A stretch of DNA of 64,000 nucleotides from Marifrigoribacter sp965178585 (lineage in GTDB: Bacteria > Bacteroidota > Bacteroidia > Flavobacteriales > Flavobacteriaceae): contig OZ238267.1 of the NCBI GenBank assembly GCA_965178585.1, positions 2,418,001-2,482,000 of the forward strand. The letters are read 5' to 3'. Shown here piece by piece: positions 49,497 through 57,874 of this stretch. The notes under the pieces were generated by a model. It worked only from the letters and a program-made list of their open reading frames with translations, was not told the origin of the DNA and made no database searches. Positions within the stretch are counted from its first letter, which is position 1, and each line of letters begins with the position of its first letter. A program made the position numbers and the translations under genes.

Positions 49497-51140
49497 TTGG
49501 GAAAAGAGAAATATTATCTTTTTTGGAGAATTATTATCATATGTTTTTTTCTGTCTCAGACAGTTAATGCAAATGATACAATATTAACACAAGTTTATTC
49601 AAAAAGTGTTTTCTACAATTTCTTTGAACATATGGATGGCACTTTGTATGTTGGTGCAAGTGATGGGCTCTACAAAATAATAGATAATTCTTTAGAAAAG
49701 GTAAATAATGAATCTGGTTATATTGAATTTAAAAATAATCAAATCACAAGAAGCATCTATTTTGGTGTTGAATTAACGCATAGGTATAAAAATATCTTGC
49801 CTGCTCACTATGGTGAATTCCTTCATCAATCTATAGATAGAAAAAATAATATATACTTAATATGCAGGGGTACATTATTAATGTATGAAGTAAAACCTTA
49901 TGAATTTAAGTTTAAAGGCAAAAGCATCCGAAGCTTCTCTGAGAATAGCATAGGCTCATACGAAGGTGTTTTTATATACGGGAACCCCATAAAGATTCCA
50001 GGTTATACTTCAGGAGAAATTTTCGAGAGAGATTCCACTTTTTACATTTGCTATGACGGTTTGGCTATTCATTCTCCAAAAAGGGGCACTAAATTGTTTA
50101 AACGTGAAAATACTAATGAAACCCAAATAGAGAATATTAATTTGGGGTTTTCCAGGGAAATTTTCCAATTCCAAGATCGTAGCTTTCTATTATCCACATC
50201 AACAGGCTTGCATTTAATTGATTCAACATTTGTTAAGATAAAAACTATTTTTGAAACTAAGAATAACGTTGCTCCAATCATAATTGATGTCCTAGATGTA
50301 GATCATGAAAAAATAATTTCATTTGGAACTGCCAATAAATTTTATAATTATAGTGTGAATCAAGAAGAGTTGATTTTAAAAACTACTTTTAAAAATTCAA
50401 TCGAGGATGGGTATAAACTGCAAAGCCATATAGCAAATAAATATGTTCTACTATTGAATGATGAAGTGATTGTTTATAATAATTATGTTGATTCTCAAGA
50501 GAGGATTACGGGTTTAAACGAAGCACATTCTATGATTTCAATTGGAAAAGATACAGCATTAATTAGTACTCAAAACGGAGCCCATTTGTTGTTATTAAAA
50601 TCTAAGGAAATCTCACCATTATTTTTTGAAGGAATCGAATTCAATAAAAGAGCATTATGGAAAAAAGGGAATACTTTAAAATTAGGATCAACAGACGGCT
50701 ATATTGAGATTAGCAAAATTGATTTGATAAAAGCATACAATGATTTAATTAATAATATAGAAAAGAAAAAGCTGACAAATTACAGCATTTGGTTTTTTGC
50801 ACTTTTTATGATAATTATTTTACTTCTTGGGGTGTTGGTTTATGTACGTAATAAACCTAAATTATTAAATAATGATGTTGAAAAAGAAATAACACGTATA
50901 GATATTGAAGAGTATATTCAATCAAATTTAAAAAACGTAAGTATAAAAAACATTAAGGATTATTTTAATATCAGTAATAAGAGTTTGTATAAAATCATAG
51001 CTCCCGAAAAACCAGGAGTCATTATTTCAAATTTTAGAAAAATGAAAGTAAAAGAGCTTATTTCAAAAGGGGAGTCTTTAAAAAACATCTCTGAAAAAAC
51101 AGGTTTTTCTATTAGTTACTTACGAAAGCTTAAAGAGTAG
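49497..51140 (+). CDS. Membrane-anchored sensor/regulator with C-terminal AraC-like HTH domain
   Basis: A 547-residue protein. A signal-anchor (about 8-24, WRIIIICFFLSQTVNA) leads into a roughly 400-residue periplasmic region with propeller-like strands (MDGTLYVGASDGLYKII, SFLLSTSTGLHLIDST). A membrane helix (about 429-450, YSIWFFALFMIIILLLGVLV) leads to a cytoplasmic DNA-binding region with two HTH segments (VSIKNIKDYFNISNKSLYKI and SLKNISEKTGFSISYLRKL). The plan is that of a one-component transmembrane transcription factor, like a hybrid two-component sensor without the kinase. The start is probably TTG at 49497; a stop just upstream and the absence of an in-frame ATG before residue 45 leave little choice. 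The nearest target is the divergent T9SS gene. Confidence 0.8.
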   Translation: MGKEKYYLFWRIIIICFFLSQTVNANDTILTQVYSKSVFYNFFEHMDGTLYVGASDGLYKIIDNSLEKVNNESGYIEFKNNQITRSIYFGVELTHRYKNILPAHYGEFLHQSIDRKNNIYLICRGTLLMYEVKPYEFKFKGKSIRSFSENSIGSYEGVFIYGNPIKIPGYTSGEIFERDSTFYICYDGLAIHSPKRGTKLFKRENTNETQIENINLGFSREIFQFQDRSFLLSTSTGLHLIDSTFVKIKTIFETKNNVAPIIIDVLDVDHEKIISFGTANKFYNYSVNQEELILKTTFKNSIEDGYKLQSHIANKYVLLLNDEVIVYNNYVDSQERITGLNEAHSMISIGKDTALISTQNGAHLLLLKSKEISPLFFEGIEFNKRALWKKGNTLKLGSTDGYIEISKIDLIKAYNDLINNIEKKKLTNYSIWFFALFMIIILLLGVLVYVRNKPKLLNNDVEKEITRIDIEEYIQSNLKNVSIKNIKDYFNISNKSLYKIIAPEKPGVIISNFRKMKVKELISKGESLKNISEKTGFSISYLRKLKE

Positions 51141-51243
51141 TGTATATAAATTTTAGAAAATTCTTAAAACTAAAGTTCATATTGAAGTTTTAAGCCTGTT
51201 TCTTTATTAGTTTTTGTGAAAAAGTATGAGGATAATTAAATAT

Positions 51244-51277
51244 TAAAAAAAACCTTGATTTCTCAAGGCTTTTTTTA
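51244..51277. terminator. Terminator between the HTH regulator and queE
   Basis: The imperfect stem AACCTTGA / TCAAGGCTT, with one mismatch, is flanked by A8 on the left and T7 on the right. It lies immediately next to the queE stop codon and can serve both converging genes. Confidence 0.7.
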
Positions 51278-51907
51278 CTATGGAATATTTAAATATTTAT
51301 GAGTTTGAAGTGAAACTTTCCATTTAGGGTTTTTCATTACATAGTCAACAATCATAGGAATCATTTTATCTCTTTTACTCCATTCGGGTTGTAAATATAA
51401 AATGCAATCTTTATTTACTTTGGCTGCTTGTTCTTCAGCAAATTTAAAATCCGCTTTATTATAAACAATCATTTTTAGTTCGTTTGCAACTTGATAAACT
51501 TCTTCTTTAGGGAGTTTTATTTTTTTAGGAGATAAACAAATCCAATCCCAATCCCCAGATAAATTATAAGCGCCAGAAGTTTCAATATGCACTTGCATTT
51601 TCTTCTTTTTAAACAATGCTGTTAATGGGCCCATATTCCATGTTAAAGGCTCTCCTCCGGTTACTACCACCGTTTTAGAATATTTTGCAGCATTTTCAAC
51701 AATGACTTCAGTATTTGTAGGAGGATGCAAATCTGCATTCCAACTTTCTTTAACATCGCACCAATGACAACCCACATCGCAACCTCCAATTCTCACAAAA
51801 TAAGCGGCTGTACCTTTATGATACCCTTCACCTTGAATGGTATAAAATTCTTCCATTAAGGGAAGCATCTCACCTTTATTTACTAATTCTTTAATTTCTT
51901 TTTGCAT
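51278..51907 (-). CDS. queE: 7-carboxy-7-deazaguanine synthase (radical SAM)
   Basis: A 209-residue radical SAM enzyme that makes 7-carboxy-7-deazaguanine, an intermediate of queuosine synthesis. The cluster cysteines are C43, C47 and C50 in GGCDVGCHWCDVK. EEFYTIQGEGYHKGTAAYFV precedes them and VVTGGEPL follows. The length is typical. Its -7 element (TATATTTG, 51913-51920) ends 5 nt before the ATG, so the mRNA is probably leaderless. No other queuosine gene is in the window. It is divergent from the HerA-like gene. Confidence 0.93.
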   Translation of the reverse strand: MQKEIKELVNKGEMLPLMEEFYTIQGEGYHKGTAAYFVRIGGCDVGCHWCDVKESWNADLHPPTNTEVIVENAAKYSKTVVVTGGEPLTWNMGPLTALFKKKKMQVHIETSGAYNLSGDWDWICLSPKKIKLPKEEVYQVANELKMIVYNKADFKFAEEQAAKVNKDCILYLQPEWSKRDKMIPMIVDYVMKNPKWKVSLQTHKYLNIP

Positions 51908-51912
51908 CGAGG

Positions 51913-51920
51913 CAAATATA
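51913..51920 (-). promoter_or_regulatory. -7 element adjacent to the queE start (candidate leaderless promoter)
   Basis: TATATTTG on the minus strand ends 5 nt upstream of the ATG at 51907. With initiation a few bases past the -7 element, the transcript would start at or next to the ATG. No clear -33 TTG is seen. Confidence 0.5.
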
Positions 51921-52013
51921 ATTTTTAAAGACAGAAAAACTAGTTACTTACAGAATTAAAATTTATGTTTAATTAGTCCTAGACAATTCCTATTTTTACA
52001 TAAAATTTAATTC

Positions 52014-53558
52014 ATGGCAGATAATACCGTTTTTTTCGATTATATAAATGAAGGTAATAAGACCAAAGGTGATTTTATAACCCTAGGCGCAGCAATGCTA
52101 GAAGGAGAAACTATTACTGATGCATTGGTAAAGATACCCTTAAAAACCTTGAATCGACACGGATTAATTGCAGGTGCTACAGGTACTGGAAAAACCAAAA
52201 CACTACAAGTTCTTGCTGAAAACCTTTCGGATAAAGGAATACCTGTTTTATTAATGGATATGAAAGGAGATTTGAGTGGAATTGCTCAACCAAGTCCGGG
52301 TCATCCTAAAATAGATGAGCGTCATGAAAAAATAGGGATTCCATTTGAAGCAAAAAGCTTTCCTGTTGAAATACTATCGCTTTCAAAACAAGGCGGGGTA
52401 CGTTTAAGAGCTACTGTGAGTGAATTTGGACCTGTACTTCTATCAAGAATTCTAGATGTATCTGAAACACAAGCAGGAATCATTTCTGTTTTATTTAAAT
52501 ATTGTGATGATAATAAATTACCTCTTTTAGATTTAAAAGATTTTAAAAAGGTGCTACAATATGCCACAGGAGATGGTAAAAAAGAAATAGCTGAAGATTA
52601 TGGTAGAATTTCCTCTTCTTCTACAGGAGCAATTTTAAGAAAAATAGTTGCATTAGAACAACAAGGAGGAGATTTATTTTTTGGCGAAAAATCATTTGAC
52701 ACAGATGATTTATTAAGAATTGATGAAAACGGAAGAGGGTATATTAACATTGTTCGGTTAACAGATATTCAAGACAGACCTCAGTTATTTTCTACTTTTA
52801 TGCTTTCGCTTTTAGCTGAAATATATTCAGTTTTTCCAGAACAAGGAGATAGCGGTAGACCTGAATTAGTAATTTTTATTGATGAGGCACATTTAATATT
52901 TAATGAAGCGAGTAAAGCATTACTTAATCAAATTGAGAGTATTGTAAAATTAATTCGTTCAAAAGGTGTCGGCATTTATTTTGTTACCCAAAATCCTACC
53001 GATGTTCCCGATGCTGTATTGAGTCAGTTGGGTTTAAAAATCCAACATGCCCTAAGAGCTTTTACAGCTAAAGATAGAAAAGCAATAAAATTAACAGCAG
53101 AAAATTATCCACTTTCCGATTATTATAAAACTGATGAGGTCCTAACAAAACTAGGTATTGGAGAAGCTTTGGTAACTGCTTTAAATGAAAAAGGAATCCC
53201 AACTCCTTTAGCTGCGACATTGTTACGAGCTCCTATGAGTAGAATGGATATTTTAAAAGATGAAGAATTAACTGGTTTACTTGAAGCTTCAGATTTAATT
53301 CCTCAGTACAATAAAGAAATAGATCGTGAAAGTGCATATGAGTTATTAGTACAGAAAATTGAAATTGCAGAGCTAAAAGAAACCAAAGAAAAAGCTAGAA
53401 GAGAACAAGAAGAACTTGAGGAAGAAGAAGCTAGAAGAAGTACAAGAAAGTCATCTTCAAAAAGAAGAAGTACCGCACAAAACCCATTTATAAAGGTTTT
53501 AACTAGTGCAACTGTTATACGAGGTGTATTCGGGATTTTAGGGAAGTTGTTAAAATAA
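52014..53558 (+). CDS. HerA-like ATPase (DUF853 family)
   Basis: A 514-residue P-loop ATPase of the HerA/FtsK-like superfamily, DUF853 group. Walker A is GATGTGKTKTLQVLAE (about 52-67) and Walker B is LVIFIDEAHLIF (about 284). GVGIYFVTQNPTDVPDAVL follows, as in HerA proteins. The C-terminal 60 residues are a charged coiled-coil (KETKEKARREQEELEEEEAR) followed by a short basic stretch and a hydrophobic end. HerA proteins act on DNA ends or mobile DNA, but the role of this stand-alone group is not established. No nuclease partner such as NurA is nearby. Confidence 0.9.
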   Translation: MADNTVFFDYINEGNKTKGDFITLGAAMLEGETITDALVKIPLKTLNRHGLIAGATGTGKTKTLQVLAENLSDKGIPVLLMDMKGDLSGIAQPSPGHPKIDERHEKIGIPFEAKSFPVEILSLSKQGGVRLRATVSEFGPVLLSRILDVSETQAGIISVLFKYCDDNKLPLLDLKDFKKVLQYATGDGKKEIAEDYGRISSSSTGAILRKIVALEQQGGDLFFGEKSFDTDDLLRIDENGRGYINIVRLTDIQDRPQLFSTFMLSLLAEIYSVFPEQGDSGRPELVIFIDEAHLIFNEASKALLNQIESIVKLIRSKGVGIYFVTQNPTDVPDAVLSQLGLKIQHALRAFTAKDRKAIKLTAENYPLSDYYKTDEVLTKLGIGEALVTALNEKGIPTPLAATLLRAPMSRMDILKDEELTGLLEASDLIPQYNKEIDRESAYELLVQKIEIAELKETKEKARREQEELEEEEARRSTRKSSSKRRSTAQNPFIKVLTSATVIRGVFGILGKLLK

Positions 53559-53632
53559 TTTTTTTAATCAATATTTAATACAATCCAATTTCAATTTTAG
53601 TAGTTTTGACAACCAATTAAAATAACAATTAC

Positions 53633-54211
53633 ATGTTTAAAAAAGTATTATTTATAGCTATTGCAACTTTATTATTTGTGCAATGTGCAGAAGAAAAAGA
53701 TCCTTACCTTATTTCTAACAACTCAGTTGGGGAATTAACTTTAGGAATGAAAATAAAACAAGTGGATTCTATTTTTGCTCAAGATTCTATTGTGAAATTA
53801 TATTCTAGAAACGATGAGTTTTCAACTCAAGGAGAAGTAGAAATATATGAAAAGGGAGGAAATAAATTGATGTTAATTTCTCCAAGAGGTAATAACGACC
53901 CTGAGGCATTAATATCTAACTTTCAATTTTACGATGTACGTTATAAAACAGATAAAGGGTTAAATTTAAATAGCACATTTAAAGATGTTAAAGCTAACTA
54001 TACCATTGCTAATATCGAAACTACATTGAGCACAGTTGTTGTATTTTTACAAGACAGTGATATATTCATCAATATTGACAAAAAAGAACTTCCTGAAAAT
54101 TTACGCTACAATCCAAGCCTTGTAATTGAAGCGTCAAACATCCCAGACGAAGCAAAAATTAAATACTTTATGTTGTCATGGAAAATTGATGATTTAGAAG
54201 ACAAAGAATAA
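53633..54211 (+). CDS. Predicted lipoprotein of unknown function
   Basis: A 192-residue predicted lipoprotein (MFKKVLFIAIATLLFVQC, acylated Cys 18), followed by the acidic AEEKD that may favour surface exposure in flavobacteria. The body has no domain I recognise. The segment SVGELTLGMKIKQVDSIF recalls short motifs in other small Bacteroidota lipoproteins. A TAGTTTTG -7-like element is at 53601-53608, about 25 nt before the ATG. It follows the HerA-like gene by 74 bp and has its own terminator. Confidence 0.8.
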   Translation: MFKKVLFIAIATLLFVQCAEEKDPYLISNNSVGELTLGMKIKQVDSIFAQDSIVKLYSRNDEFSTQGEVEIYEKGGNKLMLISPRGNNDPEALISNFQFYDVRYKTDKGLNLNSTFKDVKANYTIANIETTLSTVVVFLQDSDIFINIDKKELPENLRYNPSLVIEASNIPDEAKIKYFMLSWKIDDLEDKE

Positions 54212-54233
54212 ATACCAATATTTATTAATTAAC

Positions 54234-54266
54234 AAAAAACCTTCAGGAATGAAGGTTTTTTGTTTT
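54234..54266 (+). terminator. Terminator after the lipoprotein gene
   Basis: An 11-bp stem AAAAAACCTTC / GAAGGTTTTTT with loop AGGAAT (54234-54261), followed by GTTTTTT. It lies 22 bp after the stop codon at 54211. Confidence 0.85.
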
Positions 54267-54338
54267 TTATATACTTTCTGTTTTGGTATATTTTTTTTCT
54301 CTACATTTACAAGAACTATCTAACATTACTTCTAATTA

Positions 54339-55952
54339 ATGCTTACAAAAGAAGAAAAAAACAAGTACCGTGAAGAATTGTTTCGACATCTTGATGGAAT
54401 AGCAATTGCTCCTATTGCACATTCACTTGAAGAAAAGGGAGTATTAAAATTTATTTTAACAAAAAAACAATTTCTTATTTCAGAAATCAACCAACATTTC
54501 AATGCAAATGAGGGGTATCTTAATGTGGGTCTTAGATTACTAGCTTCACAAGGTTGGTTAAATTACGAAGTAGATAATTTAGAAAACACTGTTATAATTT
54601 CTCAAAATGAGAAAAGTAAAATTGCTTTTGAACATATAAAGCATTACCAAGATGTAGCTTATTTTTTAAAAACTTCTGAAGAGTTTCATCCAAGAAGTTT
54701 AAATAAAGAGCAATTTTCTATCATTAATAGGATATTTATAAATTATAAAAGCGGAAAATACCAACCAACTTCAACAAATGAAGTTACTCTGGAAATTCAA
54801 CAACAAATCGAAAGACATATTGAAGGTGTATTAGTTGGGCCATTAATTGTTTTTCTGGGTATGGATGGTATGTTTCATAAGTATTTTATGGAAGCTTCAT
54901 TTAGTGCTGAAGAATTTCATGAAGATCCAGAAAGTTTTTCAAAAATATTAGATTTCTTACATTATTTAGGTTGGTTTACAAAAAGCAACGAACATTATAA
55001 ATTTACTAATAAAGGATTCTTTTTCGCAAGAAGATCCTCTGCTTATGGGGTGACAGTTTCATATATCCCAACCTTTAGAAGAGCTGAAGAGCTTATTTTT
55101 GGAAATGCTAATATGTTACGAAGTTCAATTCCTAATACGGTTGAAATTCATGTGGATAGAGAAATGAATGTATGGGGATCTGGAGGTGCACATTCTGCTT
55201 ATTTTAAAAAAATAGATGAAATCATTATTACTTTATTTAATAAACCTATAGAGGAGCAGCCTAAAGGAATCCTGGATATGGGTTGTGGTAATGGTGCTTT
55301 TTTAATTCATTTATTTGAAGTTATAGAACAACGCACTAAACGAGGACCATTATTAGAAGAATACCCTTTGTTTTTAGTGGGTGTTGATTATAATAAAGCT
55401 GCTTTAAAAGTTACACGTTCAAATCTTGTAAAAGCTGATATTTGGGCTAAAGTAATCTGGGGAGACATCGGAAATCCCAAGCAACTACAAGAAGACATTC
55501 TTGAAAATTATGATATTAGACTAAGTGACTTATTAAATGTAAGAACATTTTTAGATCATAACCGTCCTTGGGCTCAACCTACCAAATTAGACTCAAAAAG
55601 AATAAGCACATCGACAGGAGCATTTGCTTTTAGAGGTAAAAGACTGAATAACTCTGTGGTAGAACAAAATTTAAAAGAACATTTTGAGAAATGGGCTCCA
55701 TATATTAAAAAGTTTGGGTTATTATTAATCGAGTTACACACCATAAATCCTAAGATTACTGCTGCTAATTTAGGTTTAACAGCAGCAACAGCATATGATG
55801 CTACTCATGGGTTTTCAGATCAATATATTTTAGAATTAGATGTATTTCAAAAAGTAATTAATGAAATAGGGATGAACATAGATCATAACCATTTTTCAAA
55901 ATTTCCTAATAATGAACTAGCAACTGTAAGTATTAACTATTTAAAAGGTTAA
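54339..55952 (+). CDS. Class I SAM-dependent methyltransferase, natural-product type
   Basis: A 537-residue protein. The C-terminal half is a class I methyltransferase: motif I ILDMGCGNGAFLIHLF (about 310-325), acidic loop LFLVGVDYNKAAL and a late motif in a helix-rich region. The N-terminal half has two segments that look like winged-helix modules (FLISEINQHFNANEGYLNVG and FSAEEFHEDPESFSKILDFL), as found in O-methyltransferases that dimerise through this part. The overall plan recalls methyltransferases tied to polyketide or modified amino-acid synthesis, but no such genes are nearby and I cannot name the substrate. It ends 1 bp before the permease gene, so they are surely cotranscribed. Confidence 0.8.
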   Translation: MLTKEEKNKYREELFRHLDGIAIAPIAHSLEEKGVLKFILTKKQFLISEINQHFNANEGYLNVGLRLLASQGWLNYEVDNLENTVIISQNEKSKIAFEHIKHYQDVAYFLKTSEEFHPRSLNKEQFSIINRIFINYKSGKYQPTSTNEVTLEIQQQIERHIEGVLVGPLIVFLGMDGMFHKYFMEASFSAEEFHEDPESFSKILDFLHYLGWFTKSNEHYKFTNKGFFFARRSSAYGVTVSYIPTFRRAEELIFGNANMLRSSIPNTVEIHVDREMNVWGSGGAHSAYFKKIDEIIITLFNKPIEEQPKGILDMGCGNGAFLIHLFEVIEQRTKRGPLLEEYPLFLVGVDYNKAALKVTRSNLVKADIWAKVIWGDIGNPKQLQEDILENYDIRLSDLLNVRTFLDHNRPWAQPTKLDSKRISTSTGAFAFRGKRLNNSVVEQNLKEHFEKWAPYIKKFGLLLIELHTINPKITAANLGLTAATAYDATHGFSDQYILELDVFQKVINEIGMNIDHNHFSKFPNNELATVSINYLKG

Positions 55953-55953
55953 A

Positions 55954-56967
55954 ATGGATATTATACCATCAAAAAAAGTAAGGCAAATTATTATTCTTCT
56001 AGGGTTAGGATTTGTAGGTTATTTAATAATTTATGAATTACTACCCTACCTATCTGGAGTATTGGGAGCAATAACATTATATGTGTTACTTAAAAAACCA
56101 ATGAATATACTTTTAGCTAAAGGGTGGAAATCTTATTTAGCTGCATCATTATTAATGCTTCTTTCGTTTATAGGAATATTAATTCCTATTATTGGAATTA
56201 CATTAATGCTAAGTAATAAAGTAGAACATGCTGTTTCAAATTCTGAAAAATTATTTACGGCATTACAGGGTTATGTGTTAAAGTTTGAAGAAGCTTTAGG
56301 ATATGATTTTTATAAAGATTTGGATGTTTCTGCAGGAACTTCTTGGGTTGGAGAAAATGCAAGTGTTTTAATCGGAAATACATTTGAACTTTTTATTGCT
56401 ATTTCAATAATGTACTTCCTTCTTTACTTTATGCTTACAAAGCCACAAAAATTAAAAAAAAGCATTTATAATTACGCCCCTTTTTCGGAGCAACACATAC
56501 AAATATTAACTAAAGAAAGCACTAAAATGATACGTTCTAATGCAATTGGAATTCCAATTGTAGCAATCGCTCAGGGAATAGTAGCATTAATTGGATTTTT
56601 AATTTTTGGAATTGAAAACCCTTTCTTTTGGTTTGTTATTATTATAATTGGATCTATGATACCTTTTGTTGGAACTCTCGTTGGAATTTTACCTGTATTT
56701 TTAATAACCTTGGCGAGTGGAAATGACTATGCTGCTTTTGGGATTCTTATATATGGTTTTGTTGTAGTTGGATCAACAGATAATATAATAAGACTTTATG
56801 TTCTTAAAAAATTAGACAATGTTCATCCATTAATAACATTAATTGGGGTAATAATAGGAATTCCTCTTTTTGGTTTTATTGGACTTATCTTTGGACCAAT
56901 AACTATTTCATTATTTATTATTGTACTAAAAATGTACAAAATGGAGTATATAGATAAAAAGTTTTAA
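55954..56967 (+). CDS. AI-2E-family (PerM/UPF0118) membrane transporter
   Basis: A 337-residue inner-membrane protein of the AI-2 exporter/PerM family with about eight hydrophobic helices. Typical segments are PYLSGVLGAITLYVLLKKP near the N-terminus, GSMIPFVGTLVGILPVFLI (about 232-250) and the closing GIPLFGFIGLIFGPITIS. The substrate is unknown; members include autoinducer-2 exporters and Na+/H+ antiporters. It begins 1 bp after the methyltransferase gene, so export of the methylated product is one reading. Its last 4 bp overlap the end of the convergent folD gene. Confidence 0.9.
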   Translation: MDIIPSKKVRQIIILLGLGFVGYLIIYELLPYLSGVLGAITLYVLLKKPMNILLAKGWKSYLAASLLMLLSFIGILIPIIGITLMLSNKVEHAVSNSEKLFTALQGYVLKFEEALGYDFYKDLDVSAGTSWVGENASVLIGNTFELFIAISIMYFLLYFMLTKPQKLKKSIYNYAPFSEQHIQILTKESTKMIRSNAIGIPIVAIAQGIVALIGFLIFGIENPFFWFVIIIIGSMIPFVGTLVGILPVFLITLASGNDYAAFGILIYGFVVVGSTDNIIRLYVLKKLDNVHPLITLIGVIIGIPLFGFIGLIFGPITISLFIIVLKMYKMEYIDKKF

Positions 56968-57839
56968 GCGTTTCGCTCACGAGCTATCAATGTGTTTTTT
57001 AACAGCATTGCAATGGTCATAGGACCTACACCTCCAGGAACTGGAGTAATATAAGAAGATTTCTTACTTACTTCATCAAAAGCTACATCTCCTTTAATTG
57101 CATAACCTCTTGGCTTTGTTTCATCTGGAACCCTGCTAATTCCTACATCAACTATTACAACACCTTCTTTTACCATATCTGCTTTTAAAAACTCTGGAAC
57201 CCCTAAAGCAACGATGATAATATCTGCTTGTTTAGTGAAATCTGAGAGGTTTTTAGTATGACTATGAGTTAATGTTACCGTACTATTTCCAGCAGGCCCT
57301 TTTTGACTCATTAAAATACTCATTGGCCTTCCTACAATGTGACTTCTCCCAATTACAACTGTATGTTTTCCTTTTGTTTCTACTTGATGTCTTTCTAATA
57401 ATTGCAATATTCCATATGGAGTAGCTGGTATAAAACTTTCCATATCTAATGCCATTTTTCCAAAATTTTCAGGATGAAATCCATCCACATCTTTATCTGG
57501 ATCAACAGCAAGTAATACCTTTTGCTCATCAATATGTTTAGGTAATGGCAATTGAACTATAAACCCATCGATATCATTGTTTTCATTTAGACCTTGAATC
57601 GTTTTCAACAATTCTTCTTCTGAAGTTGTTTCTGGTAATTCTACTAACGTGGAATCAAACCCAACACGTTCACAAGCTCTAACTTTTGAACCTACATAGG
57701 TTAAACTTGCTCCATCAGAACCAACTAAAACTGCAGCCAAATGAGGAACTTTCTCTCCATTCTCCTTCATTTTATTTACCGAAATAGTAATCTCATCTTT
57801 AATGTCGTTGGAAGTTTTTTTACCGTCTAGTAGAATCAT
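56964..57839 (-). CDS. folD: Methylenetetrahydrofolate dehydrogenase/cyclohydrolase
   Basis: A 291-residue bifunctional enzyme that interconverts 5,10-methylene- and 10-formyl-tetrahydrofolate. The signatures are LAAVLVGSDGASLTYVGSKV, the substrate helix near DGFIVQLPLPKHIDEQKV, the NADP site VVIGRSHIVGRPMSILM and the end TPVPGGVGPMTIAML. The length is normal. It starts 35 bp after ffh on the same strand, so the two probably form an operon. Its 3' end overlaps the convergent transporter gene by 4 bp. Confidence 0.96.
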   Translation of the reverse strand: MILLDGKKTSNDIKDEITISVNKMKENGEKVPHLAAVLVGSDGASLTYVGSKVRACERVGFDSTLVELPETTSEEELLKTIQGLNENNDIDGFIVQLPLPKHIDEQKVLLAVDPDKDVDGFHPENFGKMALDMESFIPATPYGILQLLERHQVETKGKHTVVIGRSHIVGRPMSILMSQKGPAGNSTVTLTHSHTKNLSDFTKQADIIIVALGVPEFLKADMVKEGVVIVDVGISRVPDETKPRGYAIKGDVAFDEVSKKSSYITPVPGGVGPMTIAMLLKNTLIARERNA

Positions 57840-57874
57840 ATTGATAGATATTTATAAAATTTAATTTTAGAATA

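Noticed and set aside
52014..53558. HerA-like ATPase as part of an anti-phage defence pair
   Set aside because: No NurA, Sir2 or DUF4297-type partner is next to it, and the neighbours are housekeeping genes. The DUF853 group occurs as a single gene.
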